A DNA stretch of 64,000 nucleotides from the NCBI RefSeq assembly GCF_042477335.2, contig NC_091247.1, positions 6,408,501 to 6,472,500 of the forward strand, given 5' to 3'. The notes beneath the pieces were generated by a model. That model saw only the letters and a list, made by a program, of their open reading frames with translations, did not search any database and had not been told where the DNA came from. Positions 55,564 to 64,000 of this stretch are shown here, piece after piece. The number at the start of each line of letters is the position of its first letter. Position 1 is the first letter of the stretch. Origin of the DNA: Ovis canadensis. Its lineage: Eukaryota > Chordata > Mammalia > Artiodactyla > Bovidae. The position numbers and the translations under genes are program-made.

Positions 55564-58380
55564 AAAGGAAAACAGACCCTTTACCTCCTAAAATCTGGCA
55601 GCCAGTGGCACTTCTGGTCCACGGCCGGTTTCTCAGAGGAGGCAAGGGTGTCTCTCACAGACAGATTCGGGGAGCAGGGGCAGGAAGCGAAGCTATAAAT
55701 ACCACTGATCACTCCTGACACACACAATCCTCTCTGCCCGATCCTCCAACACTAAGAGGGAGGGTTTAACCACTCCGACAGCACGCAGCACGAGCCGCGC
55801 AGGCTCTGACCGTCAGGCCGCAGCGAGCGGCTGTCTGCTGGGGAGAAGGCCTGGCTTTGGACCCCAACCCCGCATCGTCACTCCAGGGTGAGGGCTGAGC
55901 GCTGCTCACAGCCATCCAAGCGACAGAGGGACAACCACAGGTTTATGGAACAGGATGAAGAGCTTAAGTAATTTTGGAAACGTGGGCACTACCACCGCCT
56001 GGTCTTGGACTGGGGCTTTGATTTTCCTTCCTCATCGGCCTGACTTCAAACCTTCTTGCCAGTTACAACACAGGAGGCGGGCAGACGACCCACTTGTTAG
56101 GAAGGCTTCAGCCTGACTTTCACTTCGGATCCACTACCTTCTCTCACCTGTACCGTCCTGCTCCTGAAGGGTCAGGACCGTACCACTGCAGCCAACTCAG
56201 CCCTTCCGTGAGCCTAGAGGCGCCCAGAGCGGGGGACACGGGGGTTTGAAGATGGTCCAGCCTGGGGGGCTCCTGCCCTCCTGTGGCTGCAGGGGGCCAG
56301 GGCCTGCCCACACGCGCGCCCTCATCTGCACGTACTGCCGTCCCTGTCTCCAGGCCAGGAACTGAAGACACCTCCATGGAGACCCTCAGGGCGGCAGGGG
56401 TGGGGGCTGGGGAGAGGTGGGGGTGTCCCTCAAACCTTTGGTTCCTGCCAAGAAGTCTACGGCCTCGTCAAGGACAGCGGCTCGCAGGACAAACAGCAAA
56501 CGAGTCCTTCGGAGGGGAGCACCGCAGGGGGTTTGGGCCGCGGCAGGAGACACGTTCCTGAGGTGTGGGGATGGCGTCTACACACAGGAAGACAGGAGTC
56601 TGGAAAAATGCCCCCGTTCTCCAGGCCGCTTCCTTCTCCTGTTGCACGGCTCCGAGTTAACTCAAAAAGAAAGTCCCTTAGCTAATACTCAGGGCATATT
56701 TCCTGGCTCCTGAAGACAGGCGAACACACGAACCTCCCCGAAAATATCTGTGGAAAGGCGAAGGGCAGGGTCAGGCCAGCCTGCTCGCTCCTCTCCACAA
56801 TGGGCTGGGACCGAGCCCCGTGGAGGTCGTGCCGGGAGAGCACGGGGGGATATCAAAGAGTGCACAAGGGACGCGTGCGTCCTCATGGTCAGCTGGGAAC
56901 AGTCAGGGGCACAGGGAAGGGAAAACCACTGTTTTCTCAGTAGAGACTCTTCAGGTTCCTAAACCAGGGATGCTGAGCGGCACCCCTAAATCTTGTGGCT
57001 TCTCATCGGCCCCTCCAGGCCAGTGGTCCAAGAAGCACCCCCAGCCGCTGTCACCGTCTGGCACTCAGGAGGTGAGGGAGGGCTCAGGCTTCTGACACAC
57101 GCGGGCGCTGGGAGCCACCTGCATGGCCAGCACCCCATGTGCCTGACGCGGTGTCTCAGTCCCCGCCTTGGGCCCCGGCAGCCGGAGCCTTAGCAGGAGG
57201 TGACTGGCAAGCCCTGCTACGCCCCGGGTCACGGCGGACCTTCTGGGCTCGCCCCATTATCCAAAGACCTCGGCTCCCAACGGAGCGGCAGTGCCGTCCC
57301 CACCCATGCTCAGCTCCACGCTCTGCAAGTTTGGAAGAGAACCTCACTGAGATTCCTGAAAGGGGTTCCCCATCCCCAGACCCCAAGAGTAGAACCACTC
57401 ATCACACCCTTCTTCTTCACACGCGTGCTCCTGGAACACAGGGACGAGGTCCACGCCGCTCCTCCATTCTTGAGTCCTGCCCGGCTCACAGGGAAAGCTT
57501 GCTTGGACTGAAGGGTTTGCTTTAACAGGACCCCTCCTGCCCCAAGCTGCTCCTGAAGGAAAGTCCTTCCCATTCCTCCGCTTCTGATCACACAGGGCAG
57601 GGGCAGCTGAGAGAGGAGCGCACAGGGCCGCCAGAGACGGCGCTGCCCTGAGCTGTTGGGGAAGCCAGGGAAATCCCAGCAGAGGCGGCTTTTCGAGCTT
57701 AAGAACACAGTTCTGTCCACCCATCAGGCAGGAAACCGTTTGCCACGAGCAGGACCCTGACGGACGGTGACACCACGGCCCTCAGACAACCGCTGCCCCT
57801 GGTCACTTTCAGAATTCAGGACGAAGGTCTGGGGTGAGACTCAGGGCCAAGAACCCCGGGGCAGGCTCCTCATGCTACACTGAGTCTCGATTTTCTTTGT
57901 AAAATAACCTCATCTGTTTTCTCCCTGAAGATGCAGTGACACTTGCCCCCCGCCCCCACCCCGGCCTTCTCTGTGAGTCCCTGAGCCCCCTCTCGACAGC
58001 AGCTCACCACCTGAAGACCCTTCCCGGGCCGGCGGGGTCCCCCATCTGCCAGCACTCCCTGCTACACACTGGGTCACAACTGCATCTCCCTGAAGAGCTC
58101 CCCAATTAAAAAGCGGAAATAGAAATTAAAAACAAAGGCTTCCTTTCCCTGCCTCCTCTTACACTCCCTCCCCGCCACTCCCACCTGAAGGAGAATGCGA
58201 GCTGCCTGTCACCAGCGCGCACCAGGTGTCCAGAAAAGAGTGAGAAGCTGGGTCTCCGTGGCGCTTGGCTCCAGCCGAGAGCTCTGCGGTGTCGCCGTCG
58301 CGAGGGGCCGACGCTCCCGCTGACCAACCGGACTGCGAATAAATTAGAAGTCTCTGCCCTCGCCCCTCCGAGCCGCTCCG

Positions 58381-58512
<132 letters not shown>

Positions 58513-58579
58513 TCAGTCTTTGAGTAAAAGGCTGCGCTCACTGCAGCCCAGCGCCACCTAGGGCTACGGGGTGTTGGCT

Positions 58580-58790
58580 CTGAAGTAGGACAGACCCGGG
58601 TTCAAATCCTGGCCTGCTCGGCGAGCTGAGCCCTGTGAGCGCGCCTGGTCACGTGACCCTCCCCCTTGCGCTGCAGGATACACACATCCTGACTTCCCAG
58701 AACTGTCATGACGGGCAGCCAGGTGCTCCGCCGTGCTGAGTCACGGCGTGTCAGCTGTTAGCACAACCAACGTTAATCTCTCTCTCTTCC
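58580..58790 (-). mobile_element. MIR SINE (diverged)
   Basis: AGACCCGGGTTCAAATCCTG, GCCTGGTCACGTGACCCTCC, and a weak remainder resemble reverse MIR. Confidence 0.55.
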
Positions 58791-59224
58791 TGTCACAAAG
58801 TTCTATGTTTTATATATAAATATATATAAAACTAGTCACAATTATGACATCATTATCTGTGTCATAACTAACATTCTGGGGGGGAAAAAAAAAGCTAATC
58901 AGCTGTAGACACTTTATACTAAACAGCCACAGTGGCTCACCTCTGAGACCTGGGACAGAACCACGGGTTTTGAGGAACCTTCTGGGCCCAAAGACTCTTT
59001 GACCGTTACAGAGACCGGGAGTGAATCACGACATCCCTTGAGGAGGTGGAGTCCAGGAGAGGCCAGCCTCCTGCCTCACAAAGTGGGAGCCAGACAGAGC
59101 CTGAGGCTCTCCATGTTCACGGCTCCACCGCAGGGAATACCGAGCAGACACGAGCTCCCCCTGGTCGGCGGAGCCCGGGGGGACTTCTGGGCGCTGCAGC
59201 GACGCCGTACACCTCTATACCGGC

Positions 59225-59510
59225 GGTACAGGTCTGTCCAAAGCCGGAGAGTGCGCAACACCAAGAGCGGCCCCTACTGTAAACTACGGGCTGCGGTTAC
59301 GATGGTGAGTCAGCGCAGGTTCATCAGTTGTAAGGAATGGGCCCTGTGGAGTGGATGCTGCCGATGGAGGAAGCTACGCACGTGTGGGGTGGGAGGCACA
59401 CGCAGGGAATATCTGCATCCTCTGTTCAATTCTGTTCAGTGTTATGAAGCTAAAAACGTTCTACGAAAGAGCCTTAAAAACAAACACCCCGGCCCAGCAT
59501 CTCCGAAGTA
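59225..59510 (+). mobile_element. Ancient L1 3' end
   Basis: TACTGTAAACTACGGGCTGC, GGTTCATCAGTTGTAAGGAA, GGAGGAAGCTACGCACGTGT and TTCAGTGTTATGAAGCTAAA follow an old L1 3' UTR. Its plus-strand frames up to 172 codons are repeat-derived. Confidence 0.65.
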
Positions 59511-60482
59511 CTCTTAAGAAACATGAGGCACCTCTGTCCCCCATCGTGGACCAAGAGGAATTTCCTAATCAGTGAAGTAAAATTCAACCAGCCAACCCAG
59601 CACACTCTCTCCAAGGACCCTTCCTATGCACCCCCAACTCCCAGGTCCCGTTACCTACAAACGGCAACTCAGTGGCTCCACATGTGACACAGCTAGCGTC
59701 TGTCCAGCTGGATCATACAGTGGAGAAACGATCTCATACAGAGTGAGAAAAGAAGGTTCTCCCTTCTCTTCTGTTGTCATGTTGCTGCCTCAGGGTCATG
59801 CAGTCCTCCCCAGGGCTGGGCTTTTCTTCTGGGTTATCTGTACTTCTGGTAAAGCCAAGACCGGGAGGCGGTTCTTGCGGGAACCGAGGGATTCCTGCAG
59901 AGGCTGCTGGTGAGTGTCAAGTGTTGGTTCTGTGGCTGCCGCACCATGTTAAGAAGGCGGAGCTCAACACGTGCGGATGCTGAGGGCAGGGCACCAGGCA
60001 TCACAACCCAGGGACGGCTCAGACGGCAGGCTTAGGACAGCCTTTGCTTCCTTGCTTTCCCTAAGGAAATATTCCTCACCACATGGTGGCCCAACTGAGA
60101 AAACCACGTTTCCTCCATCATGACAGGCCTGGGGTGAGGACAGAGAGCGGTCAAGCTGGAACTGGTGCTCTCAGGGGGCCCAGTGCCCAGCAGAACGGAC
60201 AGTCTTTCAGGTGGACATGCAGAGCCACCCCAGACATACAGGATGGGAGTGCCAGGACGCAGGCTTGATGACGGCTCAGGACGAGGAACCACCTCTACCC
60301 GGGTGGGGTGGGGGATGCGGGATGCTCTGAAGCCTGTACTGAAAGAGGAGGGGCAACAGCAAGATGCAGGTGGAGGGAGGAGGGCAGGGGAGTTTCTGAA
60401 AAGAAACCCAGCAGGAAGAGGCGCTCTGTAAAATGTGGTCCCGAACAAGTTACAGCAAAAAACAAATGTATACTTAGCTCTC

Positions 60483-60700
60483 GGCTTCCCAGGTGGTGCT
60501 AGTGGTATAGAACCCGCCTGCCAACACAAGAGATATGAGACGCGGGTGCGATCCCTGGGTCAGAAAGATTCCCTGCAGGAAGGCGTGGCAACCCACTGCA
60601 GTACTCTTATCTGGAGACCCCTAGACAGACGAGCCTGGCAGACTGCAGTCCACAGGGCTTGCAAAGAGGCAGACACAGCTGAGCAACGAAGCACACACGC
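60483..60700 (+). mobile_element. Bov-tA SINE
   Basis: GGCTTCCCAGGTGGTGCTAG, CGATCCCTGGGTCAGAAAGA, CCCACTGCAGTACTCTTATC and GACACAGCTGAGCAACGAAG, in the last GPR107 intron. Confidence 0.93.
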
Positions 60701-61698
60701 ATGCTGCACTCCAGATGGGCCCTCACTTGTGCCTTTTCAGCCAGCGGTCCCGGCTCGGATTCCGTTACTTCTGGAAAAGGCATATCGGGCGGTCCCCCTG
60801 CGCTCCCCTCCACTTTCTCTAACAGGGGTTTCTTCCTCTGCACAACAGGAAGCTGGTGTTTGGGGCCCAGAAGCAGGTTCTGCTTCCAATTACTATTTCC
60901 ACAGAGGAGCTGAGCGCATCCCACGCTGCCCGACTTGCCCGCCAGCCCAGCGGAGCCTGCCGTGGGTCAAGGCTCAGCCTCTGAATTGGGAAGAGAGAAA
61001 AGGCCACCTGTGCTAGAGGCCACACACTTCAAAGGGTGGACAGGGAGGTAGGAACTCAGCCGCAGGTGCGTTATCAAACACAGCTGCTGACCTGGCCCAT
61101 CAGAGTTCATCAGTTTACAAACAAATATTCTCAATCACTATTCACTTCTCTAGAAAATGACTGCCCCTTCCCGGAAAACAGGACCCTAGAGTCACTTAGC
61201 CTGTGACTCAGAAAAGCTCTTTTTACAGCTCAGATATAGGTCAAGTCACTGTGCTAGCTGTGAAAAGCCATCAAGTCATCTGACGACGAAGGACGTGCGA
61301 GGATCATTAGCAGACTTAAAGATGACTTGGATGATTACACTGTCAAACCTGAGCTTCCACCGGCAGGCCCAATGGGAAGTGGGGCTATCCATCCCCAAAA
61401 GTTCTCAACAGGCCAAGGATATCCCCAAGTTCTTGCTGCTAAGTTGCTGGCAGCAGGCTCCAAGAATGCCTCAGAGGATGGCAAGTTCTACTTCTCCTGA
61501 AGACTAAGTGATGCCTGGCAGATACTGGACCTCAACCTGAATACAAAAGCCTGGGGCCTGAGTGTCCATCTCTTGCACCTAAACATAGAGGGACCACCTC
61601 TGAAGCAATAATCTGCAGAGAGCAGCTGCTCCCGTTCACACCACGCTGCTCTCAGTGAGGTAGGGGCAAGGGAGGGGAGGGAAGAAAGGAGATTCTTA

Positions 61699-61830
<132 letters not shown>

Positions 61831-62012
61831 TTAAAACCATCCCCACGTAAAGGGATTAGAATACTGTTCTTCAGAAAGCAGTGGAACCAAACAAACAGTC
61901 TCCCCTGTCCCCAATAACCCACCGCTCACTGATCAGTCACTCAAACGCCAAAGCTGACCGTTGGGGACCATGTTCCTTAGGGGACTTGCTGAAGCCTTCT
62001 GCCTAGAGAGGG

Positions 62013-62208
62013 CTTCCCTTGTGGCTCAGATGGTAAAGAATCCACCTGCCATGTGGGAGATTCAATCCCTGCAGGTTCAATCCCTGGACTGGGAAGATCC
62101 CTTGGAGAAGGGAAAGGCTACCCACTCCAGTATTCTGTCCTAGAGAATTCCACTGACTGTATAGTTCATGGGGTCGCAAAGCGTTGGACATGACTGAGCG
62201 ACTTTCAC
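62013..62208 (+). mobile_element. Bov-tA SINE with imperfect 16-bp target duplication
   Basis: GGCTTCCCTTGTGGCTCAGA, AATCCCTGGACTGGGAAGAT, GACATGACTGAGCGACTTTC. CTTCTGCCTAGAGAGG (61997-62012) on the left matches CTTCTTCCCAGAGAGG (62209-62224) on the right at 14 of 16 positions. An internal 12-13 base duplication (TTCAATCCCTGCAGGTTCAA) is visible. It lies in a GPR107 intron. Confidence 0.93.
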
Positions 62209-62699
62209 TTCTTCCCAGAGAGGACATTTGAGAGTCCTTGTTTTAAGTCTTCACTGGCATCTTTGAAGAGCTCATTATATACATACATTTCCCTACAATG
62301 TCCAAAGCACCAAGTGAGAGCTTCCAAATAATAGTCTCTAAATCATTTGGTGACTAACCAGTAGTTAAACTAGCTCTAATATACTGCAAAGATAACTTTA
62401 TTATTGAAATAATAACAACAATGGACAAGAAGAAGGGAGGTCTGGATTCTAAGCTATTCTAAGCCCTATTACTGAAGGATAGGGCCCCATTTCATTGAGG
62501 TTTGAATTATACTGGGCAAGGCTTTCTCTGCCTGGGGTTTTTTTCTCTTCAAGGACTTTTAAAATTGAAAACTAAATCAATTCCAGATTTCTCATGTAAT
62601 CCAGCAGCTTTCCTGGACAAACACATCTTAACTATACACGAGAAGAGACAGACGGTCTTAGTGGCCACTGCCAAATAAATCTGGAACCATCTCAAGTTA

Positions 62700-62840
<141 letters not shown>

Positions 62841-63129
62841 CTAATGAGGAACAGAGAGGCAAGAACAAAGTCAAAGCAGAAATCACAGCACTGCTTTCTT
62901 CTAACAGTCTGCTAAGGGGAAAGCAGTTACCTGAAGAAAATTATTTGACACTTACAGTGCTAATTAATAAATCAGCAGAGAGAGAAACTCTCCACTACTT
63001 GAGAGGATTTCCTCTTTTTCTCTAGGTGACTAAGATATTGATTGGTAACAGTCACTCCCATGGACAGGATACTTTGCTCTTAACTCCTGAGCAACCTCCT
63101 TCTCACCAAATTCTCATACATTTTTGGTG

Positions 63130-63714
63130 GTAGTGTTGTTGAGTTGTTAAGTCATGTCCAACTCTTTGTGATTCCGTGGACTGCAGCATGCTCAGCTTCC
63201 CTTCACTATCTCCCGGAGTTTGCTCAAACCTATGTTCAGTGAGTTGGTGATGCCATCCAACCATTTCATCCTCTGTGGCCCCTTCTCCTCCTGCCCTCAA
63301 TCTTTCCCAGCATCAGGGTCTTTTCCAATGAGTCAGCTCTTCGCATCAGGTGGCCAAAGTATTAGAGCTTCAGCATCCTTCCTTGCAGTGAATATTCAGG
63401 GTTGATTTCCTAAAGGATTGACGGGTTTGATCTCCTTGCAGTCCAAGTGACTCTCTCAAGAGTCTTCTCCAGCACCACAATTCAAAAGCATCAATTCTTC
63501 GGTGCTCAGTCTTCTTTATGGTCCAACTCTCACATCCATAGATGACTACTGGAAAAACCACAGCTTTGATGGACCTTAGTCAACAAAGTGATGTCTCTGC
63601 TTTTTAATAAGCTATCTAGGTGTGTAAAATTTCCTTTCAAGGAATAAGCGTCTTTTAATTTCATGATTATAGTCACTGTCTGCAGTGACTTTGGAGCCCA
63701 AGAAAATAAAATCT
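63130..63714 (-). mobile_element. BovB LINE fragment
   Basis: GTTGTTGAGTTGTTAAGTCA, GGTGATGCCATCCAACCATT, CATCAATTCTTCGGTGCTCA, GATGACTACTGGAAAAACCA and GGAGCCCAAGAAAATAAAAT. About 585 bases of antisense BovB with small deletions, in a GPR107 intron (62841 to beyond base 64000). The flanking 62841-63125 and 63715-64000 show no exon. Confidence 0.94.
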
Positions 63715-64000
63715 CGTATATAACCCGCTGATTTCCAGCCCTAAAGGGTAACAGTATTTTAGTCCCAGGCTTTGAGAAATGTTTTCCAGCAATAACAGCA
63801 AAATAAAACCATACAGGGAAAACACTGGCTTTTAGTCTCTTCAGGAGATCCTGTGAATGTTAGAGGTCTACAGTCAGAGGAAGGACCAGTCATCCTAAGT
63901 ACCCTAGTAAGGAAGGGCATGACAAGGATTCAACATGCAGACCCACGGGGAGCGAACAGCTTGCTGGGCTGTGCCCAGGGCAGACAGGCTTACGGGGAAG

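Larger units (their letters stand above)
53630..58380 (-). other. GPR107: GPR107 3' UTR (inferred)
   Basis: From the GPR107 stop codon to the AATAAA-linked cleavage site is about 4.75 kb with no recognisable splice-linked coding sequence. I find no Bov-tA, CHR, BovB or L1 copy in it, a sharp contrast with the flanks. The sequence is mixed GC-rich (55.7-58.3 kb) and AT-rich (53.7-54.0 and 55.3-55.6 kb). Treating it as one terminal exon is an inference from the stop codon position, the poly(A) signal and the lack of SINEs. Confidence 0.65.

Noticed and set aside
58999-59517. A 172-codon plus-strand frame in the last GPR107 intron
   Set aside because: Its 3' half overlaps an ancient L1 3' end, it is antisense to GPR107, and the peptide has no family signature.

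Overview
The window is non-coding-rich vertebrate DNA from a ruminant, most likely a bovid (cattle, sheep or goat). The evidence is dense Bov-tA and BOV-A2 SINEs, CHR-type tRNA-Glu SINEs, BovB (RTE-type) LINE pieces and ruminant L1 3' ends, on a background of older mammalian MIR, L2, L1M and hAT-Charlie repeats. I cannot separate cattle from sheep or goat by reading alone.

Two protein-coding genes are supported, both on the minus strand and in the same order as GPR107-NCS1 on human 9q34. At the right end (about 53.63-64.0 kb) lies the 3' end of GPR107: three coding exons (62757-62840, 61700-61821, 58381-58477) encode the last 100 residues. A 3' UTR of about 4.7 kb follows, ending at a good poly(A) signal at 53646-53651, with a second candidate signal at 55558-55563. 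About 19 kb to the left, in a CpG island (about 33.55-34.98 kb), is the first coding exon of NCS1 (34091-34154), with the N-myristoylation start MGKSNSK and a consensus splice donor. Everything from 34090 down to base 1 reads as NCS1 intron 1. I found no other NCS1 exon.

Layout: 1-34090 is NCS1 intron 1, with many MIRs, several Bov-tA and CHR SINEs, BovB pieces at 9.8, 11.5, 21.3 and 23.4 kb, an L2-derived GAAT tetranucleotide block at 4 kb and a 30-bp minisatellite at 15.9 kb. 33.5-35.0 kb is the CpG-island promoter. 35-53.6 kb is intergenic and repeat-rich, with a run of SINE and L1 insertions at 38.5-41.2 kb and a nested LINE/SINE block at 45.9-49.4 kb. 53.63-58.38 kb is the GPR107 3' UTR, in which I recognise no SINE or LINE. 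58.48-64 kb holds GPR107 introns and exons.

The two genes are not known to act together. GPR107 encodes a Golgi/endosomal seven-pass membrane protein and NCS1 a myristoylated EF-hand calcium sensor; their adjacency is conserved synteny. No operon-like system, CRISPR array, rRNA or recognisable new gene is present. Most open frames here arise from GC-rich sequence or from SINE and LINE copies. The most interesting signals are the layered retroposon insertions with readable target-site duplications, possible alternative polyadenylation of GPR107, a possible short uORF in the NCS1 leader, and a few motif-dense non-repetitive stretches. Repeat edges are approximate (about 5-20 bases; more for MIR and L2), because they were read against remembered family consensuses.
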